From the NCBI GenBank assembly GCA_023133295.1, contig JAGLWT010000066.1, positions 1-58,355 of the forward strand: a stretch of DNA of 58,355 nucleotides, written 5' to 3'. The notes beneath the pieces were generated by a model, which did no database searches, was not told the origin of the DNA, and saw only the letters and a program-made list of their open reading frames with translations. The stretch is from a bacterium. GTDB taxonomy: Bacteria > AUK180. Shown here in pieces: positions 1 through 6,710 of this stretch. Both the position numbers and the translations under genes were made by a program. How positions within the stretch are numbered: position 1 is the first letter of the stretch; each line of letters opens with the position of its first letter.

Positions 1-456
1 AATTGACAATGGACACTTGGAAATAGGGGAGATAGGATGAAAGAAAATATAGTTTACGACAAGGCCTTCGAATTTGCAATAGATATAGTTGAAACGTATA
101 AAAAACTAAGCTCAAAAGGAGAGCATGTCTTATCCAAGCAATTATTGAAATGTGGAACGAGTATCGGGGCGAATATTAAAGAATCCGTACATGGCCAAAG
201 TAAGAAGGATTTTTTATCAAAGATCAATATTGCTTTGAAAGAAGCTTCCGAAACAGAGTACTGGTTGGAACTTCTTATAGAAACGAAATATTTAGATAGA
301 AAACATCATGCACTTTTGTTGAATAAATGTAAAGAGTTAAATAGATTACTAACTTCTATTGTCAGGTCGACAAAACAAGCTATCAAAGGGGATTAATTAA
401 TATTACTCTTGCTTTCTGTATCTGAATTGTCAACTGTCCATTGTCCATTGTTAATT
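1..456. repeat. Inverted repeat bracketing the four-helix-bundle gene
   Basis: AATTGACAATGGACA at 1-15 is matched in inverted orientation by TGTCCATTGTTAATT at 442-456, 14 of 15 positions. More degenerate copies (TGTCAACTGTCCATTG) lie just before the right arm, and further copies occur near 647-665 and 4442-4467. The left arm is at the window edge, so the full extent on that side is unknown. Confidence 0.55.
37..396 (+). CDS. Four-helix-bundle protein, S23 / 23S rRNA intervening-sequence type
   Basis: A 119-residue, entirely helical-looking protein. It carries the family's hallmark segment around residues 34-48 (LSKQLLKCGTSIGANIKES) and a second conserved stretch near 66-82 (ALKEASETEYWLELL). 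Members form pentameric four-helix bundles; some are encoded within intervening sequences of 23S rRNA genes and their biochemical role is unknown. The start is supported by GGGAG/ATAGG upstream of ATG 37. The gene stands alone and is bracketed by inverted copies of a 15-bp sequence (1-15 and 442-456), which suggests it travels with a small repeat-bounded element. No rRNA sequence was recognised around it. Confidence 0.8.
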   Translation: MKENIVYDKAFEFAIDIVETYKKLSSKGEHVLSKQLLKCGTSIGANIKESVHGQSKKDFLSKINIALKEASETEYWLELLIETKYLDRKHHALLLNKCKELNRLLTSIVRSTKQAIKGD

Positions 457-478
457 GCTTAAAGCCACCGTCCCCATT
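445..478. repeat. 34-bp exact dispersed repeat, copy 1 (ends ACCGTCCCCATT)
   Basis: The 34 bases here are identical to 1098-1131 and 4456-4489. The unit begins CCATTGTTAATTGC and ends CCACCGTCCCCATT. Shorter versions of the same end (ACCGTCCCCAT) occur at 1922-1932 and form the termini of inverted-repeat elements at 2225-2389 and 57847-57965. Confidence 0.8.
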
Positions 479-488
479 TCCGCTTCCA

Positions 489-658
489 ATATGTCCGAAG
501 GAGAGGGGAAATACGAGAGAGAGAAGGAAGAGAAAAGAAATATTCCAGACGGGAATCCATCCCGATGCCGTATCTGAGAAATTGGGACGCTTGTGCACTG
601 CGTAGCGTGTCCCTGGGTCACTGTGTTCCTGAGCTACTTACTAATAATTGTCCATTGT
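489..658. repeat. About 170-bp direct repeat, copy A
   Basis: This stretch, from ATATGTCCGAAGGAG to CTAATAATTGTCCATTGT, is repeated at 4287-4455 with scattered substitutions and a small indel (GCGTGTCCC versus GCGTCCC). It has no open frame with coding character. The two copies flank the toxin-antitoxin and ATPase genes, so recombination between them would excise about 3.8 kb. Confidence 0.8.
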
Positions 659-752
659 CAATTGTGATTCTTCTCCCAAAAAGTTGGTAAATCTTTGAAA
701 TCTAAGAGGTTTTAACAATCATGCATTGGATATATTCTGGAGCTGTCATCCT

Positions 753-900
753 CAGGCTGTGTCGTAATTCAAAATAATGCTAATTTTTGTGAAATCAATA
801 GGTCAAAAATGATTGCTTGATATGAAATCGTTCCTTATAATCCAAATATGGAAGTCGGTTTTTTGTGGCAGCTGCTTAAAATCAATTACGACACAGCCTG
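753..900. mobile_element. 148-bp MITE-like element with 17-bp perfect terminal inverted repeats and 5-bp target duplication
   Basis: CAGGCTGTGTCGTAATT (753-769) is the exact reverse complement of 884-900. The element is flanked by ATCCT at 748-752 and 901-905, a 5-bp direct duplication. Removing the element and one ATCCT restores a continuous GTCATCCTGAGGC, the usual start of the dispersed repeat it has entered. The interior is AT-rich and non-coding. A matching transposase would have to act in trans; none is in the window and I cannot assign an IS family. Confidence 0.8.
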
Positions 901-1097
901 ATCCTGAGGCATCGCCGAAGGATCCATCCCTTATATCTGGATTCTTCAGTCGTCTTAAACTCATTCAGAATGACAAAAGGCAACTTGTATGATGATATTT
1001 TCGTAAAGGTTGTATCAGCCCTTAATGTAATTGCGATTACCTTCTCTGATAACGCTGAATTACAGTAAATTGTATCAACTCAAACGGAGAAGAACCT

Positions 1098-1131
1098 CCA
1101 TTGTTAATTGCTTAAAGCCACCGTCCCCATT
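1098..1131. repeat. 34-bp exact dispersed repeat, copy 2
   Basis: Identical to 445-478 and 4456-4489. The flanking sequence is unrelated to that of the other two copies on both sides, which is consistent with mobility or gene conversion of a short unit. Confidence 0.8.
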
Positions 1132-1279
1132 CTGGAATCTATATTTGGCAGATGAAATTTGAAAATGTACAATTAAAATGATAAAATTCAAAAGATAGAT
1201 TGCAATGAAATCTGGAGATATCTTTGCTGATATGATCTTTTACCGATAGCCGGATGATTAATGATGAGGAGATGGAAAA

Positions 1280-1585
1280 ATGGGACCCGAGAATACAAAT
1301 CAAATAAAGCAGATCAAGGACAAGATCCTACCTGTCCTGAAGAAATATGGCATTGTGTGTGCCGGAATATTCGGCTCTGTTGCAAGGGGAGAAGCGGATA
1401 CTCATAGTGATGTAGATATTCTCATTCAAATCCCCGCTAACAGCAACATGTCACTTTTGGATCTGGCTGGCATGGAAATGAAACTTGAAGAGATATTAAA
1501 GAGAAAAGTAGACCTTCTTACCTACAATTCCATACACCATCTGCTCAAGGAGAAGATACTAGCAGAAGAGGTCAGGGTGATATGA
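1280..1585 (+). CDS. mntA: MntA-type minimal nucleotidyltransferase antitoxin
   Basis: A 101-residue MNT-fold protein with the family signature GSVARGEADTHSDVDILI. G32-S33 and D44/D46 form the metal and nucleotide site, and D78 in KVDLL is the probable third carboxylate. In characterised HepT/MntA pairs, MntA neutralises the HEPN toxin by transferring AMP units onto a tyrosine next to the toxin's active site. GAGGAG lies about 9 nt before ATG 1280. The stop overlaps the hepT start by 4 nt (ATGA), so the two are translationally coupled. Family assignment is strong; AMPylation in this pair is inferred from relatives. Confidence 0.88.
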   Translation: MGPENTNQIKQIKDKILPVLKKYGIVCAGIFGSVARGEADTHSDVDILIQIPANSNMSLLDLAGMEMKLEEILKRKVDLLTYNSIHHLLKEKILAEEVRVI

Positions 1586-1920
1586 AAGATAATATATTTT
1601 TCATAAGACACATTTTTGAAAGTCTAGAGCTGATTGAAGAATTTACGAAGAATTTTACGCGCGAAGAATTCAAGAAGGATGAAAAAACACAGGCTGCTGT
1701 GATCGAGAAGATTCAGATAATGGGTGAAGCCGCTAAAAGTGTTTCCGAAGATCTCAAGGATCATTATTCTGATATTCCTTGGAAAGAGATGGCCAGGACA
1801 CGTGATAAACTCGTTCACGGGTACTTTTCCGTAGATTTGGATTTGACTTGGGACATTGTTATAAAGGATCTTCCCGGCTTGAAGACAAATATTCTAAAAA
1901 TTATCAAAGATAGCGAATAA
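1582..1920 (+). CDS. hepT: HepT-type HEPN ribonuclease toxin (DUF86)
   Basis: A 112-residue HEPN-domain protein. Residues 74-81 read RDKLVHGY, which supplies the RX4HXY motif: R74 and H79 are the expected RNase catalytic residues and Y81 the residue AMPylated by MntA in characterised systems. It is encoded directly after the nucleotidyltransferase with an ATGA overlap, the standard antitoxin-toxin order for this module. Its stop codon is followed at once by a copy of the ACCGTCCCCAT repeat end (1922-1932), so a repeat lies immediately downstream. No residue expected for activity appears lost. Confidence 0.88.
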   Translation: MKDNIFFIRHIFESLELIEEFTKNFTREEFKKDEKTQAAVIEKIQIMGEAAKSVSEDLKDHYSDIPWKEMARTRDKLVHGYFSVDLDLTWDIVIKDLPGLKTNILKIIKDSE

Positions 1921-1968
1921 AACCGTCCCCATTGGTACTATAAAACTCTATTTATAATACTTGTGTCG

Positions 1969-1990
1969 TCATGTCGTAATTGCGACATGA
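1969..1990. repeat. 22-bp near-perfect palindrome
   Basis: TCATGTCGTAATTGCGACATGA is self-complementary except at two central positions. The half GTCGTAATT also occurs in the terminal repeats of the 148-bp element at 753-900. It could be an operator relic or part of a transposon end; nothing adjacent decides which. Confidence 0.5.
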
Positions 1991-2003
1991 TGAATTGCAA
2001 CTT

Positions 2004-2051
2004 ATACTAAAAATAAACTCAAAATGCAACAAAATATACCTCCGTCCCTAT
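2004..2051. repeat. 48-bp dispersed repeat, copy 1
   Basis: 47 of 48 positions match 4222-4269 in the same orientation (starts ATACTAAAAATAAACTC, ends CTCCGTCCCTAT). A degenerate third copy of the first part (GATACTAAAAATACACTC) begins at 17684. The right end resembles the CCGTCCC end of the other repeat family. Copy 1 runs directly into the gene relic at 2047. Confidence 0.75.
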
Positions 2052-2217
2052 TCTTTTCCTGATTACAATCGGCCTCGCAATAAAGATTGTAGCTGTATCC
2101 TGGAATGGGTTTGCTGATGCCGCGAGAATGCTCAATGCCCGCAAGTACGCATTTATAATACACCTTGCTTTCTGCATAATCATTATCGCATCCTCACTTG
2201 TATCGATTCTTATTTAA
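2047..2217 (+). pseudogene. 3' relic of a membrane-protein gene
   Basis: An open frame of 56 codons ends at TAA 2217 and has no start codon. It encodes a hydrophobic segment (ILFLITIGLAIKIVAVSW), a polar middle (NGFADAARMLNARKYAF) and a second hydrophobic segment (IIHLAFCIIIIASSLVSILI). This looks like the C-terminal two helices of an integral membrane protein. Its left edge coincides with the end of a dispersed repeat (2004-2051), and an inverted-repeat element starts 8 nt after its stop. I infer truncation by repeat-mediated rearrangement. The parent family is not recognised. Confidence 0.5.
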
Positions 2218-2224
2218 AAAATAT

Positions 2225-2389
2225 TGGGGACGGTGGTTGAAAGTGTTGAATTTAGAGACAAGAAGTCCAATATGACGTAACATAAAGAGAATAGTGGTAA
2301 CTAATAGCCAAACACCGAAATATCCATTTAATTCCGTAGACATTCGCGTAAATCCTATTTTCATTCAACACATTCAACCACCGTCCCCA
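2225..2389. mobile_element. 165-bp inverted-repeat element with GGGGACGGTGG termini
   Basis: The 27-bp arms 2225-2251 and 2363-2389 are reverse complements with a single mismatch. The outer ends are TGGGGACGGTGGTTGAA and its inverse. The interior (about 111 bp) is AT-rich and non-coding. A second element of the same design, with related arms but a different interior, lies at 57847-57965. I see no convincing target duplication. Confidence 0.7.
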
Positions 2390-2581
2390 TGTTTGAACTA
2401 CCGAGCAGAGGATTTGGAGAGGAGAGGGGAGAGGGATACGGGAGGGGAATTCGGCGATCGAAGGGGATAAGAGAGAACGAGAGATTAGATCAGAGCATTC
2501 GAAAGGAATTGTAGGGGAACGGCCTGCTGTGCCCCTCCTGAAATGGAAAATGAGTAATAAGGAAAGACACGGTACCTATTC

Positions 2582-3967
2582 CTATTCTTCGCAATAATCA
2601 AAAAGAAGAATATTCTTGTCCTTAGCGGCTAAGTTCCAGAGAGTTGGACTAAATCCTGATCTTGAAAGGAAACAGAAATACTTCTCTCCTTTTACAGAAA
2701 ACTGTTTACTTTTCTCTTCCAGTTGAAAATATTCTTTTTTGCCGAGTTTCCGGTTTCTCCACTTACATTCGCCAAATAGGTAATTGCCTACTTCGTCAAC
2801 GCATACAATATCTATTTCCTCGCTTTTATCCCACCATCTTCCGATCTTCATGAATTTGAATGGGAGATAGTTGTATTTATTAAGTGATTTGACCCTTTCG
2901 ATGCATATCTTTTCGAATGAAGCTCCTGTGAAATCGTCAAGAAGGGATTCTATTTTTGTTTCCCATACATAATCCACCTCTCTTTCCTGCAGATAACTGA
3001 TATTTGGAAAAATGAACCTGAACCAGAATCTGAACAATTGATCTTCAAGCCGATATATACCCTTTCTGGATTTTTCAGGTTTATCCTCCGTAACCGGTAC
3101 CTGCCGGTCAATAATGTGAAGTTTCTTTAATACAGAGAGGTACTTATTTACTTTCGCCCGATCATGTATCTGTGTGTCTTGACTGATATCATTCAGACGG
3201 GTATTCCCAAATGCGAGAGATCGGATAATATCAAAATATGTTGAAGGTTCACGAAGTTCTTCTATCAATAAGAATCGTGGTTCAGAAAATAAGTAGCTGT
3301 TCTTATCAAGTATCTTCTCTTTTACATTTGCTTCAATGCTTATATTGTCATCGAATTTTTCCAGATATGCGGGTATTCCCCCAAGTATGCTGTAAGTGTA
3401 TACCATTTCCCTCTTATCGTACTTAGGAAGCATTTCCCTTGCCTCTTCGAATGTAAATGGCTGAAGAAAAATCTGTCCGGTCCTCCTTCCGAATAAAGGG
3501 CTTTTAGCTCCGAGGACCTCTTTTTCCATAAAACTGATGTAGGAACCGCATAATATCAGGTTTATAGTCTTGCTTTTATGATACTTATCCCACAACTTCT
3601 GCAGTATTGAGGGCAGGGCGTGATTGCTGTTACAAAGATATGGAAATTCATCGAATATTATCAAGTCAATGGATTCGGAAAACTTTGTAAACAGGTGTTC
3701 AAATACTGATTCCCAAGAAGTGAAAATGCTGTCTTTAAGAAAGGGTTCCTTAGTGAGATCGTAAATCGCTGTGGAAATTTGTCTCAATTGTTCTTTTTCC
3801 GTTGAGAGATCACATGAAAAGAATAGATGCTTTTTATCAACCGCGAATTTTCGGAGAAGTTCAGTCTTGCCGATCCGTCTACGGCCATACATAACTATCA
3901 TTTCAGAATTCTTGCTGCGATATGAATTATTCAAGTAAATAAGTTCGTCACTTCGTCCAATAAACAT
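2582..3967 (-). CDS. AAA ATPase, archaeal-type ATPase/DUF234 family
   Basis: A 461-residue protein with an N-terminal ATPase_2-type AAA domain. The Walker A motif is GRRRIGKT at residues 28-35 and a Walker B-like LIIFDEFPYL follows about residue 100. The C-terminal third resembles the DUF234 nuclease-like region, with E-x-K-type residues in IDIVCVDEVGNYLFGECKWR. Such proteins are common orphan genes in bacteria and archaea; their function is not established. I chose ATG 3967, preceded by GAGGTG at 3976-3971, over GTG 3973, which lacks a Shine-Dalgarno site. The gene stands alone, opposite in direction to its neighbours, and its promoter lies within a 39-bp dyad, so autoregulation is likely. 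It lies between the two copies of the 170-bp repeat. Confidence 0.82.
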   Translation of the reverse strand: MFIGRSDELIYLNNSYRSKNSEMIVMYGRRRIGKTELLRKFAVDKKHLFFSCDLSTEKEQLRQISTAIYDLTKEPFLKDSIFTSWESVFEHLFTKFSESIDLIIFDEFPYLCNSNHALPSILQKLWDKYHKSKTINLILCGSYISFMEKEVLGAKSPLFGRRTGQIFLQPFTFEEAREMLPKYDKREMVYTYSILGGIPAYLEKFDDNISIEANVKEKILDKNSYLFSEPRFLLIEELREPSTYFDIIRSLAFGNTRLNDISQDTQIHDRAKVNKYLSVLKKLHIIDRQVPVTEDKPEKSRKGIYRLEDQLFRFWFRFIFPNISYLQEREVDYVWETKIESLLDDFTGASFEKICIERVKSLNKYNYLPFKFMKIGRWWDKSEEIDIVCVDEVGNYLFGECKWRNRKLGKKEYFQLEEKSKQFSVKGEKYFCFLSRSGFSPTLWNLAAKDKNILLFDYCEE

Positions 3968-3977
3968 GATCACCTCA

Positions 3978-4016
3978 TTAGTATACTCGTAAGTATTATA
4001 CTGTAGAGTATACTAA
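3978..4016 (-). promoter_or_regulatory. Promoter inside a 39-bp dyad operator for the AAA ATPase
   Basis: TTAGTATACTC (3978-3988) and GAGTATACTAA (4006-4016) are perfect 11-bp inverted arms. A consensus -10 TATAAT on the minus strand (3995-4000) sits exactly at the dyad centre. The site ends 11 nt before ATG 3967. I see no good -35, as expected for a regulated promoter. The binding protein is unknown; the ATPase itself or a distant regulator are possibilities. Confidence 0.6.
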
Positions 4017-4156
4017 AATAATGATAAAAAAGCAAGATTTTGCTTGACCATTATCTGTTCTGCTATATATTTCCGATTTCTTTCTTGTAATTCCCGATAT
4101 TTTGCTTTGCCCCACACATTTAAAAGGTGCGTGATTTATCCGAAGTATCCATCCCA

Positions 4157-4192
4157 ATGTTCGTATGTTCGTATATACGAACATACGAACAT
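4157..4192. repeat. 36-bp perfect palindrome
   Basis: The 18-base half ATGTTCGTATGTTCGTAT is followed immediately by its exact reverse complement, with no loop. Each half is itself a tandem of TGTTCGTA, so the site reads as two inverted pairs of the same 8-mer. It could extrude as a cruciform or bind a tetrameric protein. It is about 190 nt upstream of the ATPase start and about 370 nt before the defence-operon promoter. Confidence 0.85.
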
Positions 4193-4221
4193 ACCTTGAT
4201 CCATTACCAATAGAACAGTTG

Positions 4222-4269
4222 ATACTAAAAATAAACTCAAAATGCAACAAAATACACCTCCGTCCCTAT
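4222..4269. repeat. 48-bp dispersed repeat, copy 2
   Basis: Copy of 2004-2051 with one substitution. It lies between the 36-bp palindrome and the 170-bp repeat copy B. Confidence 0.75.
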
Positions 4270-4286
4270 ACTTTTCGTATTTCGGG

Positions 4287-4455
4287 ATATGCCCGAAGGA
4301 GAGGGGAAATACGAGAGAAAGAAGGAGGAGAAAAGAAATATTCCAGACGGAGAATTCACCCGGATGCCGTATCTGAGAAATTGAGACGCTTGTGTACTGC
4401 GTAGCGTCCCTGGGTCACTGTGTTCCTGAGCTACTTACTAATAATTGTCCATTGT
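4287..4455. repeat. About 170-bp direct repeat, copy B
   Basis: Second copy of the repeat at 489-658, same orientation. It lies between the 36-bp palindrome (4157-4192) and the promoter of the defence operon (4562-4590). Confidence 0.8.
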
Positions 4456-4489
4456 CCATTGTTAATTGCTTAAAGCCACCGTCCCCATT
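4456..4489. repeat. 34-bp exact dispersed repeat, copy 3
   Basis: Identical to 445-478 and 1098-1131. This copy abuts the right end of the 170-bp direct repeat (4287-4455), whereas at the left locus the same 34 bp lies just before that repeat. Confidence 0.8.
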
Positions 4490-4561
4490 TTCCGTAAGAG
4501 CCGATTGAGGAGATATTGGGGCGACGGAAGTGAAGTAATAAAAATACTTCAAAAAATACAT

Positions 4562-4590
4562 TTGACAAATGCTTTTCATTTTGCTATACT
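4562..4590 (+). promoter_or_regulatory. Consensus sigma-70 promoter of the defence operon
   Basis: TTGACA at 4562-4567 and TATACT at 4585-4590 are separated by 17 nt. The expected transcription start falls at or next to A4598 of the first start codon, so the mRNA would be leaderless. TTGCTA (4581-4586) and TAGCAA (4592-4597) form an inverted repeat across the -10, a likely repressor site. The 10-mer TATACTGTAG is shared with the ATPase dyad at 3998-4007. Confidence 0.75.
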
Positions 4591-4597
4591 GTAGCAA

Positions 4598-5200
4598 ATG
4601 AAAAAGAAGAAAAATTCAGTTCTTATTCGTAGTAAACGGCTGAAAGATATTTGTGAGATTATTTCCGGCCACCAGTTCCGGCATAAGATCTCAATATCTT
4701 CATCCGGCGAGTATAGAATCCTTCTCTACAAGGATGTAAATGTGGAAAAGGGCCTTGTCGAAAAAGTGATAACTCGTTCAGATGTTGAAAAATTGGATAA
4801 AGCTCGTCTACTGAGAAAGGATGATGTTCTGATAATTGCCAAAGGTCATTATCCTAGGGCAGTATATATTCCGAAAGTCGATGAAAAGATCGTGGTATCT
4901 TCTTTTTTCTATATCATCAGGACTTTTAAAGGGAAGATTTTGCCTGAGTATCTAACATGGTATCTAAACTCGGAAAAACTCAAAAACTATCTCGAAAAGA
5001 CATCCACTGGTACGACAATTCCTCATTTGAAAATGAAGGATCTTGAAGAAGTCAAGATTCCATTACTACCTTTAACGAAGCAAAGGAGAATAATAAAGAT
5101 GAATGCTCTTTTAGATATAGAACAAAGGCTAATCAGGAAAATCCTGCGATTAAGGAAAGTCCTAATAAATGAAGCGATAAAGAAAGAAATAAGGAGATGA
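4598..5200 (+). CDS. Single-TRD HsdS-like specificity protein
   Basis: A 200-residue protein resembling one half of a type I restriction specificity subunit. It has one target-recognition domain (LKDICEIISGHQFR near residue 14; TTIPHLKMKDLEEVKIPLLP near 140-159) followed by one helical spacer (residues about 160-200). A full HsdS has two such units, so this one would need to dimerise or pair with another subunit. It starts at ATG 4598 with no ribosome-binding site, only 7 nt after the -10, and ends one base before hsdM. A complete HsdS is encoded later in the same operon (12443-13609). It may provide an alternative specificity or regulate the locus. HsdS family is clear; the role is inferred. 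Confidence 0.75.
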   Translation: MKKKKNSVLIRSKRLKDICEIISGHQFRHKISISSSGEYRILLYKDVNVEKGLVEKVITRSDVEKLDKARLLRKDDVLIIAKGHYPRAVYIPKVDEKIVVSSFFYIIRTFKGKILPEYLTWYLNSEKLKNYLEKTSTGTTIPHLKMKDLEEVKIPLLPLTKQRRIIKMNALLDIEQRLIRKILRLRKVLINEAIKKEIRR

Positions 5201-5201
5201 C

Positions 5202-6710
5202 ATGAATAGCGAGAAGAAAACTGTTGATCAGGCAACGATTGAAAAAGTAGCATGGAGTGCTTGCGACACATTTCGTGGTGTTGTAGATCCTTCTGAATAT
5301 AAAAACTATATACTGGTAATGCTCTTTATAAAATATCTGAGCGATCTTTGGAAAGACAAGAAAGAAGAATATATTACTGCCTATAAGGGCGATATGGATC
5401 GTGTTAATAGAAGGCTTCAAAGAGAGCCGTTCTTTCTTCCTGAAAAATGCAATTTTGACATTCTCTATAGTAGAAGAAATAGTGCGGATATCGGTGACAT
5501 AATCAATAAGGCATTGGAGCAAATCGAGGAAGAGAATAAGGAAAAGCTTGAAGGAGTGTTCAGAAATATAAATTTCAATTCAGAGCATGCTCTTGGACAG
5601 ACAAAGGACAGGAATGCAAGGCTGAAGAGTTTGCTTGAGGATTTTAATGATCAACGGCTGGATCTTCGCAATTCTGTTATAGGTGATATTGACGTCATTG
5701 GGAATACTTATGAGTACCTAATCGCACATTTTGCCAGCGATGCCGGCAAAAAAGGCGGTGAGTTCTACACTCCGGGAGAAGTATCCAATCTTATTGCTAA
5801 ATTGGTGAAGCCGAAATCCGGCGAAAGAATATGTGATCCGACTTGCGGTTCGGGTTCTCTTATGATCAAGGTTGCTCGAGAGGTTGAGGATAAAAACTTT
5901 TCATTATACGGACAAGAGAGCAATGGTGGTACATGGGCACTCTGCAAGATGAATATGTTCCTGCACGGAATTGACAATGCCCGGATCGAATGGGGAGATA
6001 CGATAAAGAACCCGAAACTACTTGAAGATAATGAGCTCATGAAGTTTGATATTGTAGTAGCCAATCCGCCTTTTTCACTGAAGAAATGGGGTGTTGAAGA
6101 AGCAGAGCATGATAAGTACAATCGGTTTCACATGGGCTTGCCTCCAAAAAGCAAGGGTGATTATGCCTTTATTACCCATATGATTGAAACGGTTGTAGAG
6201 GATGGCGGTCGAGTTGGCGTTGTTGTGCCTCTTGGCGTCTTATTTCGTGGTGCTGCAGAAGGTAAAATTCGAAGGCAATTTTTAGATGAGAATCTTCTGG
6301 ATGTAGTAGTCGGGCTTCCTGAAAAGCTGTTTTTCGGTACTGGAATACCTGCGGCAATACTGGTATTCAAAAAAGGCAGAAAGAATAAAGATGTCCTCTT
6401 CATAGATGCCTCAAATAGCTTTGAAAAAGGTAAGAATCAAAACAGATTAAGGGATGAGGATATCGACAAAATTATTAAGACATATGAGGATTACAAGACG
6501 CTTGATAAATATTCCTATCGCGCTACTTTGAATGAGATAAAAGAGAATGACTATAATCTGAATATTCCAAGGTATGTTGATACTTTTGAGGAAGAAGAGC
6601 CGGTCAATATTCCCGCCACTATTAAGGAAATAAAGGATCTTGAGGGAGAATTGAAAGAAGTACAGGAAAAGATGAATGGGTATTTAAAGGAATTGGGATT
6701 TGAAAAATGA
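5202..6710 (+). CDS. hsdM: Type I restriction-modification methyltransferase subunit HsdM
   Basis: A 502-residue N6-adenine DNA methyltransferase. An N-terminal helical HsdM domain (about 1-150) is followed by GGEFYTP near 185, the SAM-binding motif DPTCGSGS at 212-219 and catalytic NPPF at 288-291. The C-terminal tail is helical and contacts HsdS in this family. It modifies adenines at the sequence chosen by the HsdS subunit and is also part of the restriction complex. The gene follows the single-TRD HsdS gene by one base. Its stop overlaps the start of the HNH-SAVED gene by 4 nt, coupling the methylase to the CBASS cassette. Confidence 0.95.
   Translation: MNSEKKTVDQATIEKVAWSACDTFRGVVDPSEYKNYILVMLFIKYLSDLWKDKKEEYITAYKGDMDRVNRRLQREPFFLPEKCNFDILYSRRNSADIGDIINKALEQIEEENKEKLEGVFRNINFNSEHALGQTKDRNARLKSLLEDFNDQRLDLRNSVIGDIDVIGNTYEYLIAHFASDAGKKGGEFYTPGEVSNLIAKLVKPKSGERICDPTCGSGSLMIKVAREVEDKNFSLYGQESNGGTWALCKMNMFLHGIDNARIEWGDTIKNPKLLEDNELMKFDIVVANPPFSLKKWGVEEAEHDKYNRFHMGLPPKSKGDYAFITHMIETVVEDGGRVGVVVPLGVLFRGAAEGKIRRQFLDENLLDVVVGLPEKLFFGTGIPAAILVFKKGRKNKDVLFIDASNSFEKGKNQNRLRDEDIDKIIKTYEDYKTLDKYSYRATLNEIKENDYNLNIPRYVDTFEEEEPVNIPATIKEIKDLEGELKEVQEKMNGYLKELGFEK

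Larger units (their letters stand above)
397..1279. other. Repeat-rich intergenic region without genes
   Basis: It holds the 34-bp repeat copies (445-478, 1098-1131), the 170-bp repeat (489-658), the MITE-like element (753-900), and a degraded GAAGGATCC...TTCAGAATGACA-type dispersed repeat near 903-975. From about 980 to 1097 and from 1132 to 1262 I see only AT-rich sequence with no convincing ORF or RNA gene. A ribosome-binding site GAGGAG precedes mntA. Confidence 0.6.
1921..2581. other. Intergenic region with repeats and a gene relic
   Basis: It contains an ACCGTCCCCAT repeat end (1922-1932), a 22-bp palindrome (1969-1990), a 48-bp repeat (2004-2051), a membrane-protein relic (2047-2217) and an inverted-repeat element (2225-2389). 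From 2390 to 2581 it is a purine-rich stretch (many GGAGAGGAG runs on the plus strand) in which I see no gene. Confidence 0.6.
4017..4561. other. Intergenic region, repeats only
   Basis: It contains the 36-bp palindrome (4157-4192), a 48-bp repeat copy, the 170-bp repeat copy B and the 34-bp repeat copy 3. No ORF here has coding character; the open frames crossing 4165-4404 run through repeat sequence. Confidence 0.6.

Noticed and set aside
383..598. 71-aa minus-strand open frame
   Set aside because: It runs through the 34-bp and 170-bp repeats and translates the repeat itself; the same frame recurs at 4415-4597. No coding character.
4165..4404. 79-aa plus-strand open frame
   Set aside because: It begins in the 36-bp palindrome and crosses two dispersed repeats; no ribosome site or family resemblance.
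4598..5200. Reading the 200-aa HsdS-like ORF as a truncated pseudogene
   Set aside because: It has its own strong promoter, an intact TRD-plus-helix unit and tight spacing to hsdM, so a functional half-subunit is more likely.
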